The notes under the pieces are model-generated. The model saw only the letters and a program-made list of their open reading frames with translations, was not told the DNA's origin and did no database searches. A program made the translations under genes and the position numbers. A stretch of 64,000 nucleotides of DNA from Nitrosomonadaceae bacterium (GTDB lineage: Bacteria > Pseudomonadota > Gammaproteobacteria > Burkholderiales > Nitrosomonadaceae), in assembly GCA_030646695.1 (NCBI GenBank), contig JAUSLF010000016.1, positions 1 through 64,000 on the forward strand, in the 5' to 3' direction. Positions 1-7,659 of this stretch are shown piece by piece (positions within the stretch are counted from its first letter, which is position 1; the number at the start of each line of letters is the position of its first letter).

Positions 1-3
1 GCC

Positions 4-1089
4 TCAACCATACTCAAGGACGGGCTCAATGGCGCCAGTGCTCAGCCGGTCTTTGTCCGAAAGCAACACTACGAACGTTAACACACCACAGCCCTGTTTC
101 TTGCCAACGCCTTTCGGCCTGCGGGCGAATATCATACTCAGTGCGAACAGCACGTTGAGCTGCGCATGGTTCTTCGGGAGCCCTTTATAGCGGGTCTTCT
201 TGTGCTTGAAGATATTCTTGACGATGTGAAACGGATGCTCGACCTTGGCCCGGATACTGGCTTTGAGCTTCTCGTGCGCCAGCGCCAAGTCTTTCTGCCA
301 TCCTTCAACCATCTCCTTGATCGGCTTTCTGCGCTTGGCAATGTGCCAGCGGACTTCTTGCGGCATGTCCTGCAGTTTCTTTTGCACCTCTTCGCGCTGG
401 GTCGCACCCACATAGCCCGCATCAGCCCCCATGCGCGTTTCCTCACCGTGCATCAGCGCGGCGGTCTGGCTGATATCGCTGACGTTGGCCGCTGCGCTCA
501 TCACGGTGTGCACCAGACCTGACTGGTCATCAGCACCAATGTGGGCTTTCATGCCGGAGTGCCACTGATTGCCCTTCTTGGTTTGGTGCATGGCGGGGTC
601 GCGCTCATGCTTCTTGTTCTTGGTGGAACTCGGTGCCGCGATGAGGGTGGCGTCAATCAACGTGCCTTGGCTCATAAGCAGGCCACGCTCCCGGAGTAGT
701 GCGTTGACTTCTTTGAGCAGGGCCTGAGGCAACTCGTGAGTCTCCAGCAGGTGACGAAAGCCCATCAGGGTGGTGGCATCAGGCACCGACTCTACGCTCA
801 GGTCAATGCCGCAGAAGTTGCGTAAAGCCTGGCTGTCATAAATGGCATCTTCTACCGCGACATCGGCCAGTCCGTACCACTGCTGGATGAAGTACATGCG
901 CAACATGCGCTCGATCCCGATGGGAGGACGCCCCCGTTTGCCGCTCGTGGGGTAATGGGGTTCAATCACCGCGATGAGTCGACTCCACGGAACAACAACA
1001 CCCATCTTGGCCAGAAAGAGGTCGCGCCGGGTGAGCTTCTTCTTCGCCCCGTACTTGGCCTGGGTCACCAACGCATCGTTTTTGTCCAA
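4..1089 (-). mobile_element. IS5-family transposase (DUF772 plus DDE domain)
   Basis: This 361-residue protein has the layout of IS5-group transposases: an N-terminal DUF772-type region (about residues 20-110, with EPHYP and the RMLRMYFIQQWYGL stretch) followed by a DDE catalytic domain. The likely acidic residues are in DATLIAA (about 147), GADAGYVGA (about 220) and the VEHPFHIVKNIF stretch near 285. Only a TTG start is available. In the same frame a TAA lies five codons upstream, and that TAA is the stop codon of tpsB. Just 15 bases separate the two genes, which leaves no room for the leader and terminal inverted repeat such elements normally have on this side. The other end of the element lies outside the window. 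The protein looks full length, but the element may be truncated at its 5' end. Confidence 0.9.
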
Positions 1090-1104
1090 GGCGGGGAAAG
1101 CGGT

Positions 1105-2832
1105 TTAGAACCCCTTGCTGATCTGGACCCATGCGCGGATGGATGCGTCACTCGCCACCAGCGTTGGGGTCGAGCCGATGGGCGTGGCGATATAGGTCCT
1201 GGCCCGCCACTGGTTCGGCCCCGCCCAGTTGAGTCCCACACCCGCCCCGCTCAGGATCGCGCTGTTCGTTCCCGCAACCCAGACGTTCTTATTTACCGTC
1301 ACGCGCGCAGTGTCGACAAAAGCGACTGCCTGCCATCTCCCATTCCAGACCGAGCCCAGGTCGTACCGCAATTCGGCCGTTGCCAGATAGCCGGTATCGC
1401 CCGATATCACGGCGATGTCATAGGCGCGCACCGTTTGAGGTCCACCCAGAATCATCTTCTGCGACGCATCCAGATTGCCGTTCGCCCACTGGCCGAAAAC
1501 AGCCAGATTCAGGGTGATTTTCGGACTCAGGTTTTGCAGACGGGTGAGGTTCGCGTTCGATTTCGAGAATCCGCCCTGCGTTCTCGCGGCCCCCGCATCG
1601 GCCAACTGCGCTGCCCCGTTGTCAAAATCGACGCGTCCCGCTGTCCAGCCCAGGTTCCAGGTGTTGATGCCGCCCGACAGGAATGCATCGCGCGCATCTC
1701 CGGTCAGGCTCACGGTTAAGTTCTCCAGGTGCCGGTCCGTCTTGATGGACGCGACGTCAAGACGGTCGCGCAGTTGCAGCCGGTCAAACCGGAGCTGCCC
1801 GTAGAAGTTAATGTCGCGGCTGCGCACCAGCGGATGCCTGGCCCACAGGCTTTGGATCTGTGCGCTGCCATTCGCTTTGAGAGCTGCCAGCGACTCGCCC
1901 AACTCATAGCGCAGGGCCGAATAAGCCCCACCCAGGTGGGTGCCCTGCCCGTTCAACAGGGTTTCGTAGCTCAGGCGTGCGTAGTTCAACCCCTCGCCCG
2001 AGCTGATGGCGCTCACGCTCAGTACATCGCCGTGCCGCAGCGGGTTGATGAAATTCACGGTGACGCCGATGCGCGCTCTGCCGGTATAGCGGTTGCCGTA
2101 ATTGTCCAGCACCACATTGCCAGTAACAGCCCGGCTGGGCGTGGTACTCACCAGCAGGTCGGCTGTACTCACGCGCCTACCCGGCTTCAAGGTTGCGCCG
2201 GTCACGACGCCCGGAATATCGGAGAGCAGCAGCAAGGTATGGTTCAGCCTGGTCTGGTCGATGGCTTGTCCGCTTGCAAGGGGGGAGAGTGTCGCCTGCA
2301 GCAAGGCATCGTTCACCCGGCTGCTGTTGTCCAGACTGATCTTGCCGTAGATCGCCTCGATGACCCTGATGCGCACGATGCCTGATGCAATGGTCTGCGC
2401 CGGGATGATGGCCCGCGTCAGCGGGTAGCCGTGGCTTTGGTAATAGGTGGTGATGCGGGCAGCCAGCTCACCCAGTTGGGACAGGGTGAGACTCTGGCCT
2501 TGAGCGTCTGCCACCAGTGCGTGCAGGGTGGCGGTGTCAAACAGGGTGTTGCCGGTGATCTGGATGGTCTGTACCAGGAAGGGGGCGCTCGGCGGCAGCT
2601 TGGTGCCGTCTTCCCGTTCGATCATCAGCCCGGTCCCGCTGGGCGAGGGAGCAGGGGGCTCAAGCGGCGCAATCTGCTGCAGGATGGTGCCTGCGCCGGG
2701 AACAACAGGCTCCGCCGCTTGCGTGGCCAGCGGGGAGAGGGTGGCCAGCAGTGCCGAAAGGCAGAGCTTTCTGGCTTGTAGCGGGTTTAAGTTTATTCTA
2801 GGGGGCACCTCTAAAAATCCAGATTTCGTCAC
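1105..2832 (-). CDS. Two-partner secretion transporter, TpsB/ShlB family
   Basis: This 575-residue protein is an outer-membrane Omp85-superfamily pore that exports its partner TpsA. A signal peptide (hydrophobic LCLSALLATLSPLATQA) precedes a proline-rich linker, a POTRA_2 domain (about residues 75-150) and a ShlB/FhaC beta-barrel that ends in a C-terminal phenylalanine (QISKGF), as barrel proteins do. The C-terminus therefore looks natural despite the transposase 15 bases downstream. The GTG start at 2832 has no clear ribosome binding site and lies inside a short inverted-repeat element (2801-2898), so the N-terminal 15-20 residues are uncertain. It sits directly downstream of tpsA on the same strand, the usual partner arrangement. 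Confidence 0.9.
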   Translation of the reverse strand: MTKSGFLEVPPRINLNPLQARKLCLSALLATLSPLATQAAEPVVPGAGTILQQIAPLEPPAPSPSGTGLMIEREDGTKLPPSAPFLVQTIQITGNTLFDTATLHALVADAQGQSLTLSQLGELAARITTYYQSHGYPLTRAIIPAQTIASGIVRIRVIEAIYGKISLDNSSRVNDALLQATLSPLASGQAIDQTRLNHTLLLLSDIPGVVTGATLKPGRRVSTADLLVSTTPSRAVTGNVVLDNYGNRYTGRARIGVTVNFINPLRHGDVLSVSAISSGEGLNYARLSYETLLNGQGTHLGGAYSALRYELGESLAALKANGSAQIQSLWARHPLVRSRDINFYGQLRFDRLQLRDRLDVASIKTDRHLENLTVSLTGDARDAFLSGGINTWNLGWTAGRVDFDNGAAQLADAGAARTQGGFSKSNANLTRLQNLSPKITLNLAVFGQWANGNLDASQKMILGGPQTVRAYDIAVISGDTGYLATAELRYDLGSVWNGRWQAVAFVDTARVTVNKNVWVAGTNSAILSGAGVGLNWAGPNQWRARTYIATPIGSTPTLVASDASIRAWVQISKGF

Positions 2833-2898
2833 AATAAAAAAATGCTTCCTTACATATCAAGCATATGCTGCGTCTACATTTAATTTTTAGAGGCGCCC
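2801..2898. repeat. Short inverted-repeat (MITE-like) element at the tpsA/tpsB junction
   Basis: The ends are GGGGGCACCTCTAAAAAT (2801-2818) and, inverted, ATTTTTAGAGGCGCCCT (2883-2899), which match at about 15 of 17 positions around a core of roughly 65 bases. A further partial copy, TAGAGGCGCCCTAG, follows at 2901-2914. The tpsA stop codon (2911-2913) lies in this extra copy and the tpsB GTG start (2832) lies inside the element. It could be a MITE or the remnant of an insertion sequence. I did not match it to a named family. Confidence 0.6.
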
Positions 2899-2910
2899 TA
2901 TAGAGGCGCC

Positions 2911-5814
2911 CTAGGGCAAATTTATTACTCTTCCTGGCAGATGGATGCCGGTGCCGACGATGCTTATCATGGTACTGGCGTAGGTGGCGTTGCCGCTGTT
3001 GGCCGTCACCGTCGCGGCGGCTTTAGCGCCGCTGGTGTCGCTGATCTTGTAGGTGGTTGCTACGCCGCTGTAGGTGGCGTTGCCGCTGTTGCCGGTCACC
3101 GTCGCGGCGGCCTTGCCGATGGTCAGTGCGCCGTTGTTCAGGGTCAGGTTGTAGTTGCTGTCGGTGCCCGTGGCGACCACGTTGTAACTACCTGCGTTGG
3201 TGCCGGAGCCGCTGGCGCTGACATTGGTCAGCACACTGGCCGTCTCGCCATTGACCAGGCCGGTGGCGCTAAAGCCGGTGAGGCTCTGGCTCACGCCGCT
3301 GTAGGTGGCGTTGCCGCTGTTGCCGGTCACCGTCGCGGCGGCCTTGCCGATGGTCAGTGCGCCGTTGGCGAAGCTGACGATGTGCTGCTGATTAGTGGAG
3401 ATCAGCCCGCCCGGTGTAATGGCATAATTGCCAGCATTTTTCGCGCCCTGCGAGTTACCGCTGTAGCTCACCGTGCCGGACAAGGTGCCGGTATAGGTCA
3501 CGCCGTTTCCGCCGGAATACCCACTTCCAGTTTGCCCACTGTAAGTCGTGGTGTCGTTATTGGCTGTCACCGTGGCATAGGTCACGAGAGACTTCAGGAG
3601 CGGATAGCTGCCGTTAAGTATCACCCAGGTGTTGGCGAAATCCCAGCCAGGATTCGCGCCGCCGTTCGCGGTGGTAGCCGACGTGAAATTGTTCTGCAAC
3701 TTCATCTCGGCAGTGTGCATGCCGATGCCACCACCTACGGATGTTGTCGAGCCCGATGTGTCGACGTCCCAGAAGCTGTTACTGATCGCATACGAAGTGC
3801 TTCCCACCAGTCCGCCGGTGCCAGCATCGCCGGTCGTGTTGCTCCCCACCAACCCGCCGGTGCCGGCAGCGCCGGTCACGTTGCCCGTAACGGCGGCGTA
3901 GCTGTTGCTGATCGCGCCTGAGGTGTTGCTCCCCACCAACCCGCCGGTGCCGGCAGCGCCGGTCACGGCGCCCGTGGCGTAGCTGTTGTTGACTGTGCCT
4001 GTGGTGTTATTCCCCACCAGCGCGCCGGTGCCAGCAGCGCCGGTCACGCTGCCGCCGACCAGACCCACGTTCTGGATCAAGGAACCAGTACTGGCGTATC
4101 CAAACAGGCCAGTATTCTCTACGGCTGGCCGATTGATGGTGAGAGCGGAAACGGTGTGACCCAGGCCGTCGAAGGTGCCGACGAATGGGGTGCTTACATT
4201 CCCGATCGGCGTGAAGCCCAACCCCGCATTCCATCCGGACGTGGCCGTGGCGTCGATGTTGCTGCCGAGGGCGTAGTTGGTGGTCAGGCCGCTGTTCATG
4301 CCCTGCAAATCAGTGGCGGTGGTGCTGCCTGCCGCACCCAATTCATCTTCAGCTTTATCACTGTCGGTTTCTTCCTGCAAATCAGTGGCGGTGGTGCTGC
4401 CTGCCGCACCCAGGCTGGTGATGACGGTGTAGGCTTTTACCGCGCCGTCCGAGCCCAGCGTGGTGGTGAAGTTGCTCGTCCCGGCGGGGAGATTCACTGC
4501 CGCACCCGCGGTAATGATGTTGCTGGTGTTGCCCGCTTTGACTGCGCCTTGGCCGTATAGCAGGGCGAGGCTCGCCGTGCTGGTTGCGTTCAGGTCGGCG
4601 TTGATGTTGATGTTGCGGTGCGCGTTTAACGTGAGCAGGTTGGCGTCCCAGGAGACGGCGCTGTTGACGAAGATGTCGCCGTTGCCGGCGGTATCCGCGC
4701 TGGTGGCGATGCTTACATTGCTGCTACCCAAACTATTGGAGAGTGTGGTTGCGCCTATGCCTGAAGTCGTTAGGCTGCCACTGCCCGCGGCGATGGTGAA
4801 ATCGGTCGGGTCAATCAGCCAGGTGCCGGTTTTACCCGCAGGCGCGGCGGTGGTGATTTTGGCATCGTCGGCGATCTTGACATGGGCGGCGCTGGTTTCA
4901 ATGAAGCCACCATTCCCCCCATTCGAGGCACTGGCATCGAGCGTGCCGCCGACATTGACCGTGCCTGCCGTCATACCGCCCAGCAGGATGATGGTGCCGT
5001 TGTGCTCTTGCACTGTGCGCGCTTCGATCACCCCGGTGTTGTTCACCACACTGGCGAGCAGCGCATCTTTGGCGCCGGCGCTCATCAGCACCAACCCACC
5101 GTCAGCGCGAATCAGCCCGCCGTTTTCAGCAAGCGTGTTGAGCACGCTCTGGTCCACCTGCATTTTGACCAGGCTGCTGTTTTGGAAGGTGAGGGTTGCA
5201 GCGCTGCCTGCGCCCAGCGCCACGGCGCCCAGCAGCGCGGTGATCGTGCCCTGGTTGCTGACCGTGTTGCCGAGCAGTGCCACATAGCCGTCCGTGCCTG
5301 CAGCATTGATCGTGCCCTGGTTGACGATGCTGCCTGACCCGTTGCCGCTGAAAGTTCTGGTGCTGCCATTCAGGCTGGCGTCATTGAAGCCGAGCGTAGA
5401 GGCTACCAGTGCGCCGACATTGACCTGGGCGCCCTGCCCGAACAGGATGCCGTTGGGGTTGGTCAGGTACACCTGCCCGTTGGCGTTGAGGTGCCCGAGG
5501 ATTTGTGTGCCGTTGGTGTCGAAGATGCGGTTGACCGCGATGGCAGTTGCCGAGGGCTGCACGAAGTTGACCGTCTCGGTCGGCGCAATGTTGAAGCTTT
5601 GCCAGTCGAGCGAGAGGTTCTGGGTGGCCTGATTGATGGTGGTGGTCGCGCCGGACTGAGTGATGCTGCCAGCACCTGAAACCACCTGCCCGCCATCCGG
5701 GGCCGCCTGGGCGAAGGCTACGGAGAGCGACAGCGCGGCCGCAGTGAGTTTGCGGCTTAGTCCCATTTTCATGGGAACGTTTTTTTGGGGGGGGGGGGGG
5801 GGGGGTAGGAACAA
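2911..5814 (-). CDS. Two-partner secretion exoprotein, TpsA / filamentous haemagglutinin type
   Basis: This secreted adhesin-like protein has 967 residues. After the start come a proline run, a signal peptide (MGLSRKLTAAALSLSVAFAQ, about residues 17-36) and the TPS secretion domain with the hallmark NPNGI motif (about residue 120). GLUG-type glycine repeats (GALVGNNT, GLVGSNT) and C-terminal MBG-like repeats (AAATVTGNSGNATYSG) follow. The C-terminus looks cut short at an inverted-repeat element. The chosen start is TTG at 5814 because AAGAGGA lies 7-8 bases before it. Translation then runs through 19 consecutive C residues, so tract length sets the reading frame. An alternative is ATG at 5772, just after the tract, but it has no ribosome binding site. 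Tandem duplications lie within the gene. Co-transcription with the upstream tRNA is likely. Confidence 0.88.
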   Translation of the reverse strand: MFLPPPPPPQKNVPMKMGLSRKLTAAALSLSVAFAQAAPDGGQVVSGAGSITQSGATTTINQATQNLSLDWQSFNIAPTETVNFVQPSATAIAVNRIFDTNGTQILGHLNANGQVYLTNPNGILFGQGAQVNVGALVASTLGFNDASLNGSTRTFSGNGSGSIVNQGTINAAGTDGYVALLGNTVSNQGTITALLGAVALGAGSAATLTFQNSSLVKMQVDQSVLNTLAENGGLIRADGGLVLMSAGAKDALLASVVNNTGVIEARTVQEHNGTIILLGGMTAGTVNVGGTLDASASNGGNGGFIETSAAHVKIADDAKITTAAPAGKTGTWLIDPTDFTIAAGSGSLTTSGIGATTLSNSLGSSNVSIATSADTAGNGDIFVNSAVSWDANLLTLNAHRNININADLNATSTASLALLYGQGAVKAGNTSNIITAGAAVNLPAGTSNFTTTLGSDGAVKAYTVITSLGAAGSTTATDLQEETDSDKAEDELGAAGSTTATDLQGMNSGLTTNYALGSNIDATATSGWNAGLGFTPIGNVSTPFVGTFDGLGHTVSALTINRPAVENTGLFGYASTGSLIQNVGLVGGSVTGAAGTGALVGNNTTGTVNNSYATGAVTGAAGTGGLVGSNTSGAISNSYAAVTGNVTGAAGTGGLVGSNTTGDAGTGGLVGSTSYAISNSFWDVDTSGSTTSVGGGIGMHTAEMKLQNNFTSATTANGGANPGWDFANTWVILNGSYPLLKSLVTYATVTANNDTTTYSGQTGSGYSGGNGVTYTGTLSGTVSYSGNSQGAKNAGNYAITPGGLISTNQQHIVSFANGALTIGKAAATVTGNSGNATYSGVSQSLTGFSATGLVNGETASVLTNVSASGSGTNAGSYNVVATGTDSNYNLTLNNGALTIGKAAATVTGNSGNATYSGVATTYKISDTSGAKAAATVTANSGNATYASTMISIVGTGIHLPGRVINLP
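2980..3367. repeat. Direct repeats coding the MBG-like domains of tpsA
   Basis: A 75-bp unit is repeated essentially identically at 3062-3136 and 3293-3367, and a shorter, diverged copy lies at 2980-3024. They encode the IGKAAATVTGNSGNATYSGV modules of the exoprotein. Identity at this level implies recent duplication or ongoing gene conversion. Confidence 0.8.
4302..4412. repeat. 39-bp direct repeat inside tpsA
   Basis: The same 39-bp sequence occurs at 4302-4340 and 4374-4412, separated by 33 bp. It encodes LGAAGSTTATDLQ twice, with an acidic insert (EETDSDKAEDE) between the copies. The extra 72 bp is a multiple of three, so the frame is kept. Confidence 0.85.
5787..5805. repeat. Homopolymeric G19 (C19 in the coding sense) at the start of tpsA
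   Basis: Nineteen consecutive G residues on the plus strand lie inside the first codons of tpsA, between the TTG start and the signal peptide. At this length the frame is open; a gain or loss not divisible by three would close it. Tract length in an assembly is uncertain. Confidence 0.9.
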
Positions 5815-5830
5815 GTCTGTGTCCTCTTAA

Positions 5831-5906
5831 TGGTAGCGAATCCCAGACTCGAACTGGGGACCAACGGATTATGATTCCGCTGCTCTAACCACTGAGCTAA
5901 TTCGCC
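5831..5906 (-). tRNA. tRNA with CAU anticodon (elongator Met or lysidine-type Ile2)
   Basis: A 76-base cloverleaf can be folded by eye. The acceptor stem is GGCGAAT/ATTCGCT with an unusual G-U first pair, the D arm contains TAGCTCAGTGGTTAGAGC, and the anticodon loop is ATCATAA in the stem GCGGA/TCCGT. The T arm is CCCAG-TTCGAGT-CTGGG, and CCA is encoded. The G-C-rich initiator features are absent, so this is not tRNA-fMet. I cannot decide between elongator Met and Ile2 by eye. A strong promoter lies just upstream, and tpsA starts 16 bases after the CCA end. Confidence 0.93.
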
Positions 5907-5928
5907 ACGTGCAGATCAGAGCGGCGGT

Positions 5929-5957
5929 ATTATGCCCCCGGAGGGATGTTCTGTCAA
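5929..5957 (-). promoter_or_regulatory. Sigma70 promoter of the tRNA (and probably tpsA)
   Basis: On the minus strand a perfect TTGACA (5952-5957) is separated by exactly 17 bases from CATAAT (5929-5934). Transcription would start near 5922, about 16 bases before the mature tRNA. No terminator lies between the tRNA and tpsA. Confidence 0.8.
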
Positions 5958-6273
5958 TATATTATTGACATTATTATTGACAGAGTGTTATCGACAGGGG
6001 GTTACGCGGAGTTGTACCCGGTCTTGCCACAAAAAATAAGCCGTTCAGTTTGGTTCACATGGATTTATTCGTGTGCGGGATATGTGCTCATAGCCTCTTT
6101 GTACCTATTTTGAGCTGGTGAGGTGGCAATAAACCCTATCCCGCCCGATGCGAAGCGCCTGTATAATCCTTAAACCTAAATCCGGCAGTTGATCGCTCAT
6201 TTTTCAGTTTAACACCATGGCCTATAGTAACTTTTTGCAGCGCTTGATCTTTACCTTTTGGGTGAGCTCGCTA
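5958..6273. other. Intergenic region between the tRNA and ubiH
   Basis: No convincing gene lies here. The stretch 5954-5996 contains repeated ATTGACA/TCGACAG-like units. A good -10 hexamer TATAAT occurs at 6162-6167 on the plus strand, but without a matching -35 box. It could start a long leader for ubiH. Confidence 0.4.
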
Positions 6274-6391
6274 CAGGGCGGATTGCACGATTTTTGCAGC
6301 ACATGGCTGCGTTGCAACTCCTTGGAATGGGATGACCATTCCGCGTCGTTGCGCCTTGCCCTGCACCCCAAAAACCGCACACTCTACCCCG
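6274..6391. repeat. 118-bp imperfect palindrome (REP-like) in the ubiH leader
   Basis: The two arms are centred on GATGA (6331-6335). The innermost stem, GGAATGG/CCATTCC, is perfect, and a second perfect block, GCAAC/GTTGC, follows after a 5-base internal loop. Looser pairing continues outward, including a TTTTTG/CAAAAA block and GGGCG/ACCCC ends. Its end is 23 bases before the ubiH start codon. It resembles the repetitive extragenic palindromes common in proteobacteria. Confidence 0.6.
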
Positions 6392-6413
6392 TCCAACTGC
6401 CGGATTCAGGTCA

Positions 6414-7583
6414 ATGAAATTCGATATCGTCATTATCGGCGGCGGGCTGGTGGGAGCGAGCCTGGCACTCGCTCTCAAAGACAGCGGCTTGAAAATAGCC
6501 CTGGTGGAATCGCGCCTCCCAACTCCTCTGCCTGCTGACACCAGTTGGGATAGCCGAATTTATGCCATCAGCCCCGGCAGCGCTACGTTGCTGCAAAACC
6601 TCGGCGTGTGGCAGACGCTTGCCGCCGCGCGCATAACGCCGGTTTATGAAATGCAGGTATTCGGGGATGACAGTGCTGCGCGGCTTGATTTTAGCGCCTA
6701 CGACACCGGTTTGACGGAGCTGGCTTTCATCGCGGAAAACCGTCAGCTTCAGGCTGCGGTGTGGAAGGCGCTCAAGCGCCGGAAGAAGGATCTGACAATT
6801 TTCTGTCCCGCGCAATGTACCTCGATAGTATGGAACGAATCTCAGGCTGATTTGCAATTGGCAGATGGCAGTGTGTTGCAAGCTGCATTAATCGTCGGCG
6901 CGGATGGCCTGAATTCCTGGGTACGGAAACAGGCAGGAATCGAGGTTACGCAACATTCCTATCAACAAATCGGTGTGGTGGCAAATTTCAGTACAGAGCT
7001 ATCCCACCGCAATATTGCTCACCAGTGGTTTCGCCGGGATGGAGTACTGGCGCTGCTGCCGCTGCCGGACAAGCTGGTATCGATGGTGTGGTCGGCAAAT
7101 GAAGAGCAGGCCCGGGTACTGCTTGATTTGCCGGAAGCAGAATTGTGCCGCCAGGTCGCTGAAGCTTCCTGCCATGCGCTGGGTAAACTGCAGCTCGTCA
7201 CGCCGCCGGCCGCATTTCCGCTGAATTTTGTACACGTCAAGAAACTGGTGCAGCCACGTCTTGCACTCATAGGCGATGCCGCTCACGGCATTCATCCTCT
7301 GGCTGGACAAGGTGTGAATCTGGGTTTGCGCGATGCACGCGCACTGGCTGCAATCCTTATGGCGCGTGAATCGCAGCCGGATTGCGGCGATTACCTGTTG
7401 CTGCGCCGTTATGAACGGGCACGCAAGGAAGACATCCTGGCGATGGAGCTTGCCACCGACAGCCTGCAAAAATTGTTCAATAATGCCAACCCGACGCTTG
7501 CCCGCCTGCGTAATTTAGGGTTTGGAATCACTAACCATCTGCCGCTGATAAAGAACCGTCTGATGCAACATGCGCTGAGTTGA
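6414..7583 (+). CDS. ubiH: FAD-dependent ubiquinone hydroxylase, UbiH family
   Basis: This 389-residue flavin monooxygenase hydroxylates the benzoquinone ring during ubiquinone synthesis at the membrane. The N-terminus carries the FAD-binding Rossmann motif IIGGGLVGAS (residues 7-16). The second FAD motif, GDAAHGIHPLAGQGVNLG, is near residue 288. Length fits the UbiH/UbiF/UbiI/Coq6 family. Which ring position it acts on cannot be read reliably from sequence; UbiH is the best guess. The start ATG overlaps the stop of an unconvincing small ORF, and the upstream 118-bp palindrome would lie in its transcript leader. dsbC follows 76 bases downstream on the same strand. Confidence 0.88.
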   Translation: MKFDIVIIGGGLVGASLALALKDSGLKIALVESRLPTPLPADTSWDSRIYAISPGSATLLQNLGVWQTLAAARITPVYEMQVFGDDSAARLDFSAYDTGLTELAFIAENRQLQAAVWKALKRRKKDLTIFCPAQCTSIVWNESQADLQLADGSVLQAALIVGADGLNSWVRKQAGIEVTQHSYQQIGVVANFSTELSHRNIAHQWFRRDGVLALLPLPDKLVSMVWSANEEQARVLLDLPEAELCRQVAEASCHALGKLQLVTPPAAFPLNFVHVKKLVQPRLALIGDAAHGIHPLAGQGVNLGLRDARALAAILMARESQPDCGDYLLLRRYERARKEDILAMELATDSLQKLFNNANPTLARLRNLGFGITNHLPLIKNRLMQHALS

Positions 7584-7659
7584 GTTTTCGAACCGGCAGG
7601 TTCCACAATCTGGCAGCATAAGTATGCCGTCAAATGTTTTTTCTTGAACTGGAGCAATT

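Noticed and set aside
955-1719. Long plus-strand frame opposite tpsB
   Set aside because: Shadow of the GC-rich tpsB codons; no start signal or recognisable domain.
2941-5337. Several long plus-strand frames opposite tpsA
   Set aside because: They mirror the glycine/alanine repeats of tpsA and carry only repetitive low-complexity sequence.
6217-6417. 66-codon frame just before ubiH with ATGA overlap
   Set aside because: It is read across the imperfect palindrome, has no ribosome binding site and an odd composition; the overlap is probably chance.
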